Source of the DNA: Pectobacterium wasabiae CFBP 3304
Lineage (GTDB): Bacteria; Pseudomonadota; Gammaproteobacteria; Enterobacterales; Enterobacteriaceae
Direction: 5' to 3'
DNA length: 64,000 nt
Assembly: GCF_001742185.1 (NCBI RefSeq)
Contig: NZ_CP015750.1
Location: 1,364,001 to 1,428,000 of the forward strand
This document shows positions 44,606 to 57,523 of this stretch, piece after piece; positions within the stretch are counted from its first letter, which is position 1, and each line of letters starts with the position of its first letter. The notes beneath the pieces are model-generated. The model was given only the letters and a program-made list of their open reading frames with translations. It was not told the DNA's origin and did no database searches. The position numbers and the translations under genes were made by a program.

Positions 44606-45289
44606 CTATGGCTGCCACTGGCAGACATCATCTTCCACCACCAGCAATAACTGCGTTCCTTCGGGTGCTTCCAACCACGCTACGTTTAGCGGACGTGTGG
44701 CATGCGTTTTTTGCTGCGCGATCCATTCACGCGAGTCGTTGTCAAAATCAGGACGAACGACCGTACCGTCACAAGACTGAACCTGCCCTTCCAGCCATTT
44801 CCCTTGCTTTAGTATTACCTTGCCTGCACGTAGTACATCGCTCAATTCCAGCATGCGCTTAGCATCAAACTGGTAGAGCGCGACATCATCATCGGAAACC
44901 GATTCACGTCTTTCAGCAAGTTGTCGCTGCATAAAGCTGACGGTTCCCTCTTCGGTAAAACGCAAGCGTATATCTTCTTGTTGCGCACCGAGCTGGTTAC
45001 GCTGTATCTCGCGTAGCTTATCCTGCTGGAATGTATAGCGAGTCACCACCAGAGCATTACCCTGAAGTGGGTTATACACGGTAGTCAGCGCCGTCGTATT
45101 TTGCGCATCATCCTTACGCCAGATACGCACGATGCCACGATCGGCAACATAACCGCTGGAGAAAACGTCCGGCGGTGCAGTGCGGCTACTGCAGGCCACC
45201 ACTGAAATAAGTACGAGGCCTGCGCCACATAAACGTCGTAAAAGCAAAAGGGGCGAAAACGCCCCTCTGCTTAAACCTTTAACCAGCAT
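44606..45289 (-). CDS. yjaH: YjaH, DUF1481 lipoprotein
   Basis: 227 residues. The N-terminus has a hydrophobic segment ending LISVVACSS, a lipobox-like site (VVAC), so it is probably an outer- or inner-membrane lipoprotein; the signal is preceded by about 17 polar residues. The body matches DUF1481 (YjaH) as in E. coli, always after hupA. Function unknown. The start is 4 bp from the hupA stop, and its first codons overlap the hupA terminator hairpin. Confidence 0.85.
   Translation of the reverse strand: MLVKGLSRGAFSPLLLLRRLCGAGLVLISVVACSSRTAPPDVFSSGYVADRGIVRIWRKDDAQNTTALTTVYNPLQGNALVVTRYTFQQDKLREIQRNQLGAQQEDIRLRFTEEGTVSFMQRQLAERRESVSDDDVALYQFDAKRMLELSDVLRAGKVILKQGKWLEGQVQSCDGTVVRPDFDNDSREWIAQQKTHATRPLNVAWLEAPEGTQLLLVVEDDVCQWQP
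45241..45267 (-). terminator. hupA terminator inside the start of yjaH
   Basis: AGGGGCG-TTTT-CGCCCCT stem followed on the minus strand by TTTTGCTTTT, 27 bp after the hupA stop. It falls in the first codons of yjaH, so yjaH expression depends on read-through or on its own start. Confidence 0.75.
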
Positions 45290-45293
45290 GGGC

Positions 45294-45566
45294 TTATTTA
45301 ACAGCGTCTTTCAGAGCCTTGCCAGAAACAAACGCTGGCACGTTGGCAGCAGCAATTTTGATTTCTTTACCGGTTTGTGGGTTGCGGCCAGTGCGCTCAT
45401 TACGATGGTTGACTTTAAACGTACCAAAACCAACTAATTGTACTGCATCACCTTCTTTCAGAGACTCGGTAATTGCCGCCAGAGTTGATTCCAGAGCTGC
45501 TTTAGCCTGTGCCTTTGACAGATCAGCTTTGTCCGCAATTACATCAATCAGTTGAGTCTTATTCAT
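45294..45566 (-). CDS. hupA: DNA-binding protein HU-alpha
   Basis: 90 residues starting [20 protein letters not shown], with the HU signature [20 protein letters not shown] at about 46-65 and the DNA-intercalating loop after it. It is the alpha (HU-2) subunit by its position and N-terminus. It forms HU dimers that bend and compact the nucleoid. Confidence 0.98.
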   Translation of the reverse strand: MNKTQLIDVIADKADLSKAQAKAALESTLAAITESLKEGDAVQLVGFGTFKVNHRNERTGRNPQTGKEIKIAAANVPAFVSGKALKDAVK

Positions 45567-45770
45567 AAGTTATCCTTACAGTGTGTTTATCGCTTGCTAA
45601 GCATCGAGTGCGACGGATATGCCCTTTCCCGTTTTTGGGTGTAGTAGCACTCTCCTGCATACACGCACCGACAGCCACTTTTTTTACGCCCCCCAAATGT
45701 AGACCAGACAGGGTGCGAATGTGAAGCCTAAAGACAGGCCATTTCAGGCCTTAAATCACGTTTTATCGCG

Positions 45771-46361
45771 TTATTGATGCAAATTTATCCCGATGTTACT
45801 ACTTCCGGCCTCGCGCAGATCGGAACGGAGCCCTTTGATCAGCTCAATGTCGCGTTCTTCACAGGCCGCCAACAGGCGAAAAATCTCCCATTGGATGTCC
45901 CATTCTTCTTCAATCGCAGGTAAAACCTTTAGCTCGTCGTCGGTCATTTCTTTGCCAGCCTGCGTCATTTCCAACATAGCAACGGTACGGATAGACGCTT
46001 CGCTGATGGCTATCGCATGCTCCAGTGTTTCACCGCTTAAACGCGAATGAATCAGCTCACCCAATGCGATGCAGGCATCAATAGCCGGATAAACACCGTA
46101 AAGATCGTAATCTTCCGCGGCGGGAACCGCTTCTTCCAGCTTTTCCAACTGGTTATCGAAATTGACCTTCGCATCTTTAACAACCAATGTTTCCCATACC
46201 AAATCGAGAATACGGCGGTAAACCATCGCGTCTCCGAATTCTGTTTGACGACAAAACTCGTGGTAATTTGGATACATACGTTCACAAAGACATGCCATGA
46301 AAGTGACATGTTGCCAGCTCGCCAGCTTTTCCAGACGTAAATGAATGGGGTTACGTAACAT
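45771..46361 (-). CDS. yjaG: YjaG family DUF416 protein
   Basis: 196 residues, the E. coli length, from the ATG at 46361 (MLRNPIHLRLEKLASWQHVT); an in-frame ATG at 46373 would add four residues, but the shorter start matches the family. It is all-alpha looking and acidic, soluble. Function not established. It lies upstream of hupA and downstream of nfi on the same strand, an order conserved with E. coli. Confidence 0.9.
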   Translation of the reverse strand: MLRNPIHLRLEKLASWQHVTFMACLCERMYPNYHEFCRQTEFGDAMVYRRILDLVWETLVVKDAKVNFDNQLEKLEEAVPAAEDYDLYGVYPAIDACIALGELIHSRLSGETLEHAIAISEASIRTVAMLEMTQAGKEMTDDELKVLPAIEEEWDIQWEIFRLLAACEERDIELIKGLRSDLREAGSSNIGINLHQ

Positions 46362-46438
46362 TTTTATGCTCATTAACGGCGACGGACGGCAGTGTACCTG
46401 AAATCACAGTGACGCCCTATGCCTGAATTCCTAAAGTT

Positions 46439-47128
46439 TTACAACAATACGCTAGCCGCTTGCAGCCGTTGCCAACGCACAAATGCGGGACGATTCGATG
46501 CGACAGCATCAGCCCAGCGGGTCGGCTCCGGTAAACGGTAGCCGCGCATACAACATTGTACCCAGTGCAATGCGCTATCCTGACTGACTCGATGCCCCGT
46601 CGCCACAAATAGCGGATTACAGCGCACTTTACTGCGCCATACCCAACCAATTTGCTCACCCTTATCCAACAACGGCTGCTGGCTGCCGACGCTCTCCGCC
46701 AACGGCTCAAACCGGCCACAAAGTCGACTTTTCGCCACGCCAATTGTGGGAACGTCAACGAGCAGACCAAAATGGCTGGCAACGCCGAGACGGCGTGGGT
46801 GGGTAATCCCATGCCCATCGACAAACAACAGATCCGGCTTTTGCTCAAGCAACGCCCATGCAGCTAACAGACCGGGGCATTCACGAAATGAAAGAAAACC
46901 GGGGATATAAGGCATCGTCGTGCTGATACGCGCAATCTTGTATTCTACCAGCTCCAACGAAGGATAGCGCATTACCGCAATCGCCGCGCGAGTTACCGAG
47001 CCTTCTTGCTCAAAGCCAACATCCGCACCCGCGATAAACGCGGGCTGCTCAAAAGGTAAATCGTCGTGCCGAATCACATCAGAAGCGCGAGCCAACTGTT
47101 CGGCCCGCAGCCGTTGTGTATCAATCAC
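46439..47128 (-). CDS. nfi: Endonuclease V (deoxyinosine 3' endonuclease)
   Basis: 229 residues (E. coli 223). Catalytic acidic motifs are visible in AGADVGFEQ at about 34 and [16 protein letters not shown] at about 100-115, with [12 protein letters not shown] between. It cuts one base 3' of deaminated purines (inosine) for repair. It starts 15 bp after hemE and is probably cotranscribed. Confidence 0.96.
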   Translation of the reverse strand: MIDTQRLRAEQLARASDVIRHDDLPFEQPAFIAGADVGFEQEGSVTRAAIAVMRYPSLELVEYKIARISTTMPYIPGFLSFRECPGLLAAWALLEQKPDLLFVDGHGITHPRRLGVASHFGLLVDVPTIGVAKSRLCGRFEPLAESVGSQQPLLDKGEQIGWVWRSKVRCNPLFVATGHRVSQDSALHWVQCCMRGYRLPEPTRWADAVASNRPAFVRWQRLQAASVLL

Positions 47129-47143
47129 ATCACCTCCTGTGAA

Positions 47144-48208
47144 TCATCCGTGATAAGGGCGGGACAACCGATGCACCGCCTCAACAAAAACGCCTGCATG
47201 TTCCGGTGGCACGTCCTGATGAATACCGTGTCCCAGATTGAAAACATGCCCATCTCCTTGCCCAAACCCAGCGAGGATCGACGCCACTTCCTGTTCGATC
47301 CGTGCCGGATCGGCATACAGCATTGAGGGATCCATATTCCCCTGTAGTGCCACTTTATCGCCTACGCGACGACGCGCATCGGCAATGTCACTTGTCCAGT
47401 CCAGTCCCAGCGCGTCACAGCCTGTTTCTGCCATCGCCTCCAGCCACTGTCCTCCACCTTTAGTAAAGAGCGTCACGGGCACACGGCGGCCTTCATTCTC
47501 TCGCTGTAAACCATCAACAATCTTATGCATGTAACGCAGGGAGAACTCTTTGTAGTCACGCCCGCTCAATGCGCCGCCCCAGGTATCGAATACCATCACG
47601 GCCTGCGCACCCGCGCGAATCTGCGCGTTAAGATAAAGAATGACGCTATCAGCCAGCTTATCCAGCAACAGGTGCAGCGTTTTAGGTTCAGCAAACATCA
47701 TTTTCTTGATGACGGTAAACGCTTTGCTGCTACCGCCCTCCACCATATAGGTTGCCAGCGTCCACGGGCTACCCGAGAAGCCAATCAGCGGCACTTCCCC
47801 GGCAAGATTTTTACGGATCGTCCGCACCGCGTTCATCACATAGCCGAGCTCCTGTTCTGGATCGGGAATCGGCAGCTTAACCACATCGGCATGAGACGTG
47901 ATGGGAGAGTGAAAGCGCGGACCTTCCCCTGCTTCAAAGTAGAGCCCTAAGCCCATGGCATCAGGGATCGTGAGGATATCGGAGAACAGGATTGCCGCAT
48001 CCAGCGCATAACGCCGCAAAGGCTGTAACGTGACTTCACACGCCAACTCTGCATTTTTGCACAGTGACATAAAATCCCCCGCCTGCGCACGCGTTGCCTT
48101 ATATTCTGGTAGATAACGCCCCGCCTGACGCATCATCCACACTGGGGTGACATCAACAGGTTGGCGCAATAACGCCCGCAAATAGCGATCGTTTTTCAGG
48201 TCGGTCAT
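47144..48208 (-). CDS. hemE: Uroporphyrinogen decarboxylase
   Basis: 354 residues (E. coli 354), starting [20 protein letters not shown]. Signatures are [14 protein letters not shown] at about 24-37 and [17 protein letters not shown] at about 144. It converts uroporphyrinogen III to coproporphyrinogen III in the cytoplasm, in heme synthesis. It lies between nudC and nfi on the minus strand. Confidence 0.98.
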   Translation of the reverse strand: MTDLKNDRYLRALLRQPVDVTPVWMMRQAGRYLPEYKATRAQAGDFMSLCKNAELACEVTLQPLRRYALDAAILFSDILTIPDAMGLGLYFEAGEGPRFHSPITSHADVVKLPIPDPEQELGYVMNAVRTIRKNLAGEVPLIGFSGSPWTLATYMVEGGSSKAFTVIKKMMFAEPKTLHLLLDKLADSVILYLNAQIRAGAQAVMVFDTWGGALSGRDYKEFSLRYMHKIVDGLQRENEGRRVPVTLFTKGGGQWLEAMAETGCDALGLDWTSDIADARRRVGDKVALQGNMDPSMLYADPARIEQEVASILAGFGQGDGHVFNLGHGIHQDVPPEHAGVFVEAVHRLSRPYHG

Positions 48209-48324
48209 GTTCTCTTCCTTTCAGCCTCACGGCGGTTCTACACCAGATAGATGTGATGAAGCGGATGCGTTATAAAACGAACGTGTTATGAAACCAATAC
48301 GTTAATGGTGCAAATAGTACCACG

Positions 48325-49107
48325 TCAGCCTTCGTTCTCGTGATAAGCGCGGCACAACACCACCGTATCCTCGATAAGTCGACGAGCTACGGTGCCCAGC
48401 GGAGGCAACTGTGGGAGTTGGTCATAGCGGAACCAGCCCGCGTCACGCAACTCTTTCGGGTCGTGCTTGATTTCGCCACCCGCATAATCCGCCATAAACG
48501 CCATCATCAGTGAATGAGGAAATGGCCAAGGCTGCGAACTTACGTAACGCAGGTTTTTTATCTGAATTTGGCTCTCTTCCATCACCTCACGCACGACCGT
48601 TTGCTCTAGCGTTTCGCCCACTTCTACAAATCCAGCCAGCACGGTGTACATGTTTCCGCGATGCCGATTATGCTGCGCCAGCAAAATTTCCTTGCCACGG
48701 CGAATCGCGACAATGATGCAGGGCGCGATCTGCGGATAATAACGTTCTTTGCAGTGACCACATAAGCACGCCAACTCCGTCTTGCTATGTACCATTTCAT
48801 GGCCACAGTAACCGCAAAAACGATGGGAGCGATAGAACTCGGCCAACTGCACGCCTCGCCCCGCCAGTTGGAATAAGCCCACGTCTTGATCGAGCAATTG
48901 GCGAACGGATGCCATACCCGTATCCCGCCCCTGGCATACCAGCCAGGCGGGCTGCCCTTGCCATTCGCCAATCTGGCGAGCCACTTTCCCTTGCAACGAC
49001 CACTCTATCGCCGTTCCGCACGGCAATTCCCCTTGAGGCAGCCAGATTTGTATTGCATCGCTAACTATCCACCAGCCGGTTTCATCACCTTTTAGCGTCT
49101 GTTCCAT
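48325..49107 (-). CDS. nudC: NAD-capped RNA hydrolase/NADH pyrophosphatase NudC
   Basis: 260 residues (E. coli 257). Zn ribbon with Cys 98, 101, 116 and 119 (CGYCGH and CGHC) and Nudix box [20 protein letters not shown] at about 159-178, followed by the NADH-type motif SQPWPFPHS. It removes NAD caps from RNA 5' ends and hydrolyses NADH. It is divergent from rsd and upstream of hemE. Confidence 0.96.
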   Translation of the reverse strand: MEQTLKGDETGWWIVSDAIQIWLPQGELPCGTAIEWSLQGKVARQIGEWQGQPAWLVCQGRDTGMASVRQLLDQDVGLFQLAGRGVQLAEFYRSHRFCGYCGHEMVHSKTELACLCGHCKERYYPQIAPCIIVAIRRGKEILLAQHNRHRGNMYTVLAGFVEVGETLEQTVVREVMEESQIQIKNLRYVSSQPWPFPHSLMMAFMADYAGGEIKHDPKELRDAGWFRYDQLPQLPPLGTVARRLIEDTVVLCRAYHENEG

Positions 49108-49215
49108 ATCTTTTTATTGCTCCATTGCCACTTCACTGGCATTTTACATTCAGAGTGATTACATAAGTTTTATAACTGGGATTTCAGTTATTTCTTACCG
49201 TTCACGGAGTCAACA

Positions 49216-49677
49216 ATGCTAAACCAGCTACAAAGTCTGACTGAATACGTTGGTGGCAATAATGCGTTAATCGACCAATGGCTACAAGCGCGTAAGCAGC
49301 TTCTGGTGGCTTACTATCATCTGGTTGGCATCAAGCCGAACAAGGAAGCGCTTTCTCTTTTGGATGAAGAAGCATTGGATCATTTTTGCCAGAATCTGGT
49401 GGACTATCTTTCTACCGGCCACTTTCATTTATACGAAAAGATGCTGCATGAAGCAGCGACCCACAGCGAACAGGTATTAGCGCTTTCCACCCAACTCGAC
49501 CTCGCCCTGCAAAACAATACGCAGCAAATCATGACGTTTTACGATAGCCATCTGGCAGCCGCTATCGATGATGATAACTGTTTCGAATTCCAGCAGGCAC
49601 TTTCCAGCGTCGGCGAGGCATTGGAAGAGCGTTTTACATTAGAAGACAACATGATCAAGCAGGTTTACGATAACTAG
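49216..49677 (+). CDS. rsd: Regulator of sigma D (Rsd)
   Basis: 153 residues (E. coli 158), all helical, starting MLNQLQSLTEYVGGNNALID. Rsd/AlgQ family. It binds sigma-70 in stationary phase to favour sigma-S and can stimulate SpoT. CGGAGT lies about 10 bases before the ATG. It precedes the thi operon, as in E. coli, but in divergent orientation to nudC. Confidence 0.95.
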   Translation: MLNQLQSLTEYVGGNNALIDQWLQARKQLLVAYYHLVGIKPNKEALSLLDEEALDHFCQNLVDYLSTGHFHLYEKMLHEAATHSEQVLALSTQLDLALQNNTQQIMTFYDSHLAAAIDDDNCFEFQQALSSVGEALEERFTLEDNMIKQVYDN

Positions 49678-49737
49678 CCGTCATTTGGCGTTATTTAAGA
49701 ACATCATCACACGCTGCACAGGTAAAAGCGGCACGCT

Positions 49738-49766
49738 TTGACATCCGCGTTTTGCCGTCATACAGT
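49738..49766 (+). promoter_or_regulatory. Promoter of the thi operon
   Basis: TTGACA (49738-49743), 17-bp spacer, TACAGT (49761-49766). It lies just before the TPP riboswitch, giving a leader of about 280 nt. Confidence 0.7.
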
Positions 49767-49804
49767 GTGGGGGTTTTATTGACCCGTTTAACTGACGGGC
49801 AAAT

Positions 49805-49928
49805 CTTGTCGGAGTGCCTAGCGTGCTTGTGTTTCGTTTTTACGGAACCTATAAGTGCACAGGCTGAGACCGTTAATTCGGGATCCGCGGAACCTGATCG
49901 GGTTAATACCTGCGAAGGGAACAAGAGT
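49805..49928 (+). ncRNA. TPP riboswitch (THI element)
   Basis: Conserved segments are TTGTCGGAGTGCC (P1/P2), GGCTGAGACCG (the thi-box GCUGAGA), AACCTGATCGGGTTAATACC and TGCGAAGGGAACAAGAG. It matches the E. coli thiC element, but the arm between GTGCC and CACAGGCTGAGA is about 40 bases longer (P3 region). With thiamine pyrophosphate bound, it represses thiC expression. No clear terminator follows, so action at translation or by Rho is more likely. Confidence 0.93.
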
Positions 49929-49978
49929 AATGCACTTCATTAAGCTCATGGCTGCGTATTCCTATATACCTGCTCTGA

Positions 49979-52644
<2,666 letters not shown>

Positions 52645-52645
52645 C

Positions 52646-53425
52646 ATGGTAACGACTTGCCCTCCAACGCCTGCGGGACTGAGCGATAGCGAGTTTATGC
52701 GCTACAGCCGTCAACTGATGCTGGAAGATATTGGTCCTGAAGGTCAGGAGAAACTCAAAGCCGCCCGCGTTCTACTGGTAGGGCTCGGTGGGTTGGGCTC
52801 CCCCGCCTCACTCTATCTGGCCGCCGCAGGGGTCGGCACGCTACTGCTCGCCGACGATGACTCACTGCACATCAGCAACCTGCAACGCCAGATTCTGTAT
52901 CGCACCAGCGACACCGACAAGCCCAAAGCGGTGTTGGCACAGCGTCAACTACGGGCATTAAATCCGTACTCAGAAGTAATAGCACTCACCGAAAGGCTAA
53001 GCGGTGACGCGTTACACAGCGCCGTCAGCCGTGTCGATCTGGTACTGGATTGCAGCGACAACATGACAACCCGTCATGCGGTTAACGCCGCCTGCGTGGG
53101 TGCAGGCAAACCGTTGATCAGCGGTAGCGCCGTCGGTTTCAGCGGCCAGCTCGCAGTCTTCATGCCACCTTATCAGTCTGGCTGCTACGCCTGCCTGTAC
53201 CCTGATACCGCCGAACCGCAGCGCAACTGTCGCACTGCGGGCGTACTTGGCCCAGTAGTCGGCGTGATTGGCACACTTCAGGCGTTGGAAGCAATCAAAC
53301 TGCTGGCGGGGATGCCGTCCGCGCTGGACGGCAAGCTGAGAATGTTCAATGGCAAACAGCAGAGCTGGAACACACTCCAACTGACGCGTTCACCTCATTG
53401 CCCGGTATGCGGGGGCGTGGCATGA
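52646..53425 (+). CDS. thiF: ThiS adenylyltransferase ThiF
   Basis: 259 residues (E. coli 251). E1-like nucleotide loop VGLGGLGSPAS at about 45-55; Zn cysteines in CYACLYPD and CPVCGG; conserved Cys in RNCRTAGVLG. It adenylates the C-terminus of ThiS. The ATG at 52646 was chosen because GGGAGG precedes it and it follows the thiE stop by one base; an upstream in-frame TTG would overlap thiE. Confidence 0.95.
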   Translation: MVTTCPPTPAGLSDSEFMRYSRQLMLEDIGPEGQEKLKAARVLLVGLGGLGSPASLYLAAAGVGTLLLADDDSLHISNLQRQILYRTSDTDKPKAVLAQRQLRALNPYSEVIALTERLSGDALHSAVSRVDLVLDCSDNMTTRHAVNAACVGAGKPLISGSAVGFSGQLAVFMPPYQSGCYACLYPDTAEPQRNCRTAGVLGPVVGVIGTLQALEAIKLLAGMPSALDGKLRMFNGKQQSWNTLQLTRSPHCPVCGGVA

Positions 53426-53622
53426 AAATCACGCTGAATGATGAACCCTTTGAATGTCCAGAGGCTATTACGGTTGAGACGCTGCTGAACCAGATAAATC
53501 GATTTCAGCCCGGCACCGCGTTAGCCATCAACCAAACCATTATCCCGCGCGCCACCTGGTCACAGCATCAGGTGCAAGACGGTGATGACATTTTGCTTTT
53601 TCAAGCCATCGCGGGAGGATGA
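53422..53622 (+). CDS. thiS: Sulfur carrier protein ThiS
   Basis: 66 residues, ubiquitin-like, starting [20 protein letters not shown] and ending FQAIAGG; the Gly-Gly end is thiocarboxylated by ThiF. It overlaps thiF by four bases (ATGA) and is followed by thiG after one base. The open frame extends further upstream, but only the ATG at 53422 gives the family length. Confidence 0.95.
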   Translation: MKITLNDEPFECPEAITVETLLNQINRFQPGTALAINQTIIPRATWSQHQVQDGDDILLFQAIAGG

Positions 53623-53623
53623 C

Positions 53624-54421
53624 ATGCTACACATTGCCGATACGATATTAACTTCGCGGCTGCTAACCGGCACTGGCAAATTCGCTACGCCAGAACTGAT
53701 GCTGGCGGCACTTGAGGCTTCCGGTTCGCAGTTAGTCACCATGGCGATGAAACGTGTAGATCTGAATAGCGGAAATGATGCCATTCTCGCCCCGCTACGC
53801 CAGCTCGGTATTAAGCTGCTGCCAAATACGTCAGGAGCCAAAACCGCAGACGAAGCTATTTTTGCCGCCCGTCTGGCGCGTGAAGCGCTGGGCACTCGCT
53901 GGTTGAAATTGGAAATTCACCCCGACGTGAAATACCTGCTGCCCGACCCTATCGAAACGCTAAAGGCCGCCGAACAGTTAGTAAAAGAGGGCTTCACGGT
54001 GCTGCCCTACTGCGGTGCCGACCCGGTGTTGTGCAAACGGCTGGAAGAAGTTGGCTGCGCGGCGGTGATGCCGCTGGGCGCGCCAATCGGCTCTAATCAA
54101 GGGCTGCAAACACGTGATTTCCTCCGCATTATCATCGAGCAAGCACGCATTCCGGTAATTGTCGATGCGGGCATCGGTGCGCCCAGTCATGCGGCCGATG
54201 CGCTGGAAATGGGAGCCGACGCGGTACTGGTAAACACGGCAATCGCTGTTGCCCGCGATCCTGTGGCGATGGCGCACGCATTTCGGCTGGCCGTCGATGC
54301 CGGTCGGCTTGCTCGTCAGGCCGGGCTGGGAAATAAGCAGTTTGTCGCCAGCGCCACCAGCCCGCTCACCGGTTTTCTTAATCGACAAACGGAAGATCGG
54401 CAAACGGAAGGGACAAAGTGA
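53624..54421 (+). CDS. thiG: Thiazole synthase ThiG
   Basis: 265 residues (E. coli 256), starting [20 protein letters not shown]. Lys that forms the DXP imine is in the [15 protein letters not shown] region (about 100); [20 protein letters not shown] at about 182 holds the phosphate site. It forms the thiazole ring with ThiH and ThiS. The C-terminus has a small tandem duplication ([10 protein letters not shown]) absent from the E. coli protein. Confidence 0.96.
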   Translation: MLHIADTILTSRLLTGTGKFATPELMLAALEASGSQLVTMAMKRVDLNSGNDAILAPLRQLGIKLLPNTSGAKTADEAIFAARLAREALGTRWLKLEIHPDVKYLLPDPIETLKAAEQLVKEGFTVLPYCGADPVLCKRLEEVGCAAVMPLGAPIGSNQGLQTRDFLRIIIEQARIPVIVDAGIGAPSHAADALEMGADAVLVNTAIAVARDPVAMAHAFRLAVDAGRLARQAGLGNKQFVASATSPLTGFLNRQTEDRQTEGTK

Positions 54422-55542
54422 TGAGCGTCGATTTTCAAACCGTCTGGGAACAACTCGATTGGGATGACCTGACGCTGCGCATCAACAGTAAAACCGCACA
54501 GGATGTTGAACGAGCGCTCACCGCACCACACCTGACGCGTGACGATTTTATGGCGCTCATTTCACCTGCCGCCAGCGCTTATCTGGAACCGCTAGCCCAG
54601 CGGGCACAGCAACTCACCCGCCAGCGGTTTGGCAATACGGTGAGCTTTTATGTACCGCTATATCTGTCCAACTTGTGCTCTAACGACTGCACCTACTGCG
54701 GCTTTTCGATGAGTAATCACATCAAACGAAAAACGCTGGATGACGCGGAAATCCTGCGTGAATGCGCCGCTATCAAGGATCTCGGGTTCGAGCATCTGCT
54801 ACTCGTAACCGGAGAACACCAGCGTAAAGTGGGGATGGATTATTTTCGTCGCGTCTTTCCGCTGATTCGACCGCTCTTCAGCTCGCTAATGATTGAAGTC
54901 CAGCCGCTGTCGCAGGACGAGTATGCCGAGTTGAAAACGCTAGGGTTGGATGGCGTGATGGTCTATCAGGAAACCTATCATCCAGCGACTTACCAGTTGC
55001 ACCATCTAAAAGGACAAAAACAGGATTTCCACTGGCGGCTCGCCACGCCGGATCGACTTGGTCGTGCGGGGATCGACAAGATCGGACTGGGGGCGTTAAT
55101 CGGCCTGTCCAATAGCTGGCGAACCGATTGCTACATGGTGGCAGAACACCTGCTGCACCTACAGCAAAGCTACTGGCAGAGCCGTTACTCTATCTCGTTT
55201 CCTCGTCTGCGCCCCTGTGCGGGCGGTATTGAGCCGGCATCGCTAATGGATGAAGCACAACTCATGCAGGTGATTTGTGCATTTCGGTTGTTGTCACCAG
55301 ATATTGAGTTATCGCTCTCCACGCGTGAATCGCCTTTCTTTCGCGATCATGCCATTCCCATTGCGATTAATAACGTCAGCGCGTTTTCCAAAACTCAGCC
55401 GGGCGGATATGCCGACAACCACCCCGAGCTGGAACAGTTCTCGCCGCATGATTCACGGCGTCCTGAAGACGTGGCGCAGGCCATCATGCGCGCTGGTCTC
55501 CAGCCAGTTTGGAAAGACTGGGACGGCTATTTGGGCAGATAA
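54421..55542 (+). CDS. thiH: 2-iminoacetate synthase ThiH
   Basis: 373 residues (E. coli 377). Radical SAM motif CSNDCTYC with Cys 86, 90 and 93. It cleaves tyrosine to dehydroglycine (2-iminoacetate) for ThiG. The ATG at 54421 overlaps the thiG TGA by one base. Last gene of the thi operon. Confidence 0.96.
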   Translation: MSVDFQTVWEQLDWDDLTLRINSKTAQDVERALTAPHLTRDDFMALISPAASAYLEPLAQRAQQLTRQRFGNTVSFYVPLYLSNLCSNDCTYCGFSMSNHIKRKTLDDAEILRECAAIKDLGFEHLLLVTGEHQRKVGMDYFRRVFPLIRPLFSSLMIEVQPLSQDEYAELKTLGLDGVMVYQETYHPATYQLHHLKGQKQDFHWRLATPDRLGRAGIDKIGLGALIGLSNSWRTDCYMVAEHLLHLQQSYWQSRYSISFPRLRPCAGGIEPASLMDEAQLMQVICAFRLLSPDIELSLSTRESPFFRDHAIPIAINNVSAFSKTQPGGYADNHPELEQFSPHDSRRPEDVAQAIMRAGLQPVWKDWDGYLGR

Positions 55543-55925
55543 GGCGGCGATGATCACTTAAGCGTGAAGTAAGAGGGAAACACGGTGATGAGATTCCCGC
55601 AGGGACGCCTCGCACCGTGGTAGCCTTCGTATCTCGGATCTTAAGCAATCGATATGAGTGATAGGCATGATTTGCGAAGTGGCTCGCAGGCAGAAATGGG
55701 AATTACACGTAAGGCAATATTCTCAGGATAGCGCTGCGCAACACGACATTCGGCCTATCGTCACGGCCTGCTATGAAGAATACAGTAGCGTCGTTGGCAG
55801 GACTGAGTTACTCAACCTGTTGACCGGAACCGTTTGCCACTTATCGGTTCTGCACATCAACCCGCCGATACGGGGCTTATCCTTACCCGTATCGGCCCTT
55901 CCTTAAAAAATCATCAAGGGGCGTT
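55543..55925. other. Gap after thiH with a short unassigned frame and a hairpin
   Basis: 383 bp without a recognised gene. A + strand frame of 82 codons (55658-55906, MIGMICEVARRQKWELHVRQ) has no similarity I know and no clear Shine-Dalgarno, and its end overlaps a strong 11-bp hairpin (GCCGATACGGG / CCCGTATCGGC, 55864-55896). The hairpin is likely the shared end of thiH and the convergent MocR gene, though it lacks a T run. CACGGTG/CACCGTG near 55580-55620 is a weaker dyad. Confidence 0.4.
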
Positions 55926-57350
55926 CTAGTCAGGAAGCGTATGCATCATTTTAGCAACCTCGCTGCCCACAATGCGCAGCCCTTCCCTCATCTCTTCTGT
56001 GAAACGATTGGCATAATTGAGTCGAATACAATTGCGATATTTCCCTGAAGCGGAGAATAGCGACCCCGCGGCTATCTGTATGCCCGCTTTCCTGACTTCA
56101 CGGGTGAGCTTGAGCGAATCAAAATATTCAGGCAGTTCAATCCACACCAAGAATCCACCTTGCGGACGGCTGACACAAATATTGGACGGAAAATACTCGC
56201 GTACCCAGCAGGTGAAGGTGCTTAGGTTGGCTTTGTACTGAGCGCGCATACGGCGCAAGTGGGGCTGATAGTGTCCCTGTCGAATAAATTCCGCCACGGC
56301 AAGCTGGGGCTGTACCACCGTCGAGCCCGTGCTGATGTATTTTGTGTGAATCACTCGCTCCAGATAGCGCCCTGGGGCGATCCAGCCAACGCGCAAGCCG
56401 GGAGCCAGATTCTTCGAGAACGAACTGCACAACAGCACACGCCCGTCTTCATCAAAGGATTTGATCGCTCGAGGACGCGGATACTCATAGGCCAACTCGC
56501 CATAAGCATCATCTTCAATAATCGCAATATCAAAATGCTGCGCCAGAGTCACCAGCGATTTCTTACGGGCATCCGGCATGATGAATCCAAGCGGATTGTT
56601 ACAGCTTGGCACCAAAAGTACGGCTTTGACCGGCCATTGATCCAGCGCCAGCCGCAATGCTTCCAGGCTGATCCCCGTCACTGAATCGGTTGGGATCTCG
56701 ATCGCTTTAATGTCCAGCCCACGGAGGATCTGCATCGTGCCCGGAAACGCGGGGGATTCGACGGCCACAATGTCGCCGGGCTGACAAACCGCGCGCACAG
56801 CAACAAACAAGGCTTCCTGACAGCCAGTGGTGATCACAATATCATCTTGCGTCAACTGGCAGCCGCAATCGACGGTAAGGCGGGCGACCTGCTCACGTAA
56901 CGCTGGCACACCATATACGCTGTCATATTGTAAAATTCGAGGATCCTGATACTGGCAAAGACGAGCCATCTCCTTCCACAGCGGTTTGATGGTCGGTTGG
57001 GTCACGTCCGGCATTCCGCTACCAAACTTCAGCACATTGGTTTCCAGACGCACGTTCACCAGCTCCAGTACCGATTCCCACTGCGTGATCTCAACCGGAC
57101 GTTGAGCGGGACGTGTCAGCGCCGGTACAGGCGGCGTTGCCTTACGCGGAGTGACAAAATATCCCGAACGCGGCTGCGGCATAATCAACTGTCGGGTTTC
57201 CAGCAGATGATAGGCCTGCTGTACGGTACTGATGCTTACACCATGCTCTGTACTGAGTGCTCGAACGGAAGGCAGGCGTTCTCCGCCTTGATACAGTCCT
57301 TGTTCAATACGCTTTTCTAACAGCTCAGCCAGGTGTTGATAACGCGTCAT
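55926..57350 (-). CDS. MocR-type (GntR-aminotransferase) transcriptional regulator
   Basis: 474 residues. The N-terminal winged helix (about 1-75: GERLPSVRALSTEHGVSIST) is GntR-like, and the rest is a fold type I aminotransferase domain with PLP lysine in CSSFSKNLAPGLRVGW. Such regulators use PLP or amino compounds as effectors; this member resembles the YdcR/PdxR-like group in general form only. No target is evident: thiH is convergent and the DUF1127 gene is divergent. ATG at 57350 has GGA nine bases upstream; the ATG at 57359 has no space. Confidence 0.85.
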   Translation of the reverse strand: MTRYQHLAELLEKRIEQGLYQGGERLPSVRALSTEHGVSISTVQQAYHLLETRQLIMPQPRSGYFVTPRKATPPVPALTRPAQRPVEITQWESVLELVNVRLETNVLKFGSGMPDVTQPTIKPLWKEMARLCQYQDPRILQYDSVYGVPALREQVARLTVDCGCQLTQDDIVITTGCQEALFVAVRAVCQPGDIVAVESPAFPGTMQILRGLDIKAIEIPTDSVTGISLEALRLALDQWPVKAVLLVPSCNNPLGFIMPDARKKSLVTLAQHFDIAIIEDDAYGELAYEYPRPRAIKSFDEDGRVLLCSSFSKNLAPGLRVGWIAPGRYLERVIHTKYISTGSTVVQPQLAVAEFIRQGHYQPHLRRMRAQYKANLSTFTCWVREYFPSNICVSRPQGGFLVWIELPEYFDSLKLTREVRKAGIQIAAGSLFSASGKYRNCIRLNYANRFTEEMREGLRIVGSEVAKMMHTLPD

Positions 57351-57523
57351 CAGTATCATTCCTTATCACAATTAACCGCAGTAACCAGTACAGATTCACA
57401 TGAAAATCGCCATTCAGATGTGATATCACACAATCTGTATGATGAAAATATCAATTTTTTGCATCTGTATTGAAAATGCCTTTCACCTCATCATTGCAAT
57501 CATTCACTGGCGAGGGGGAAAAT

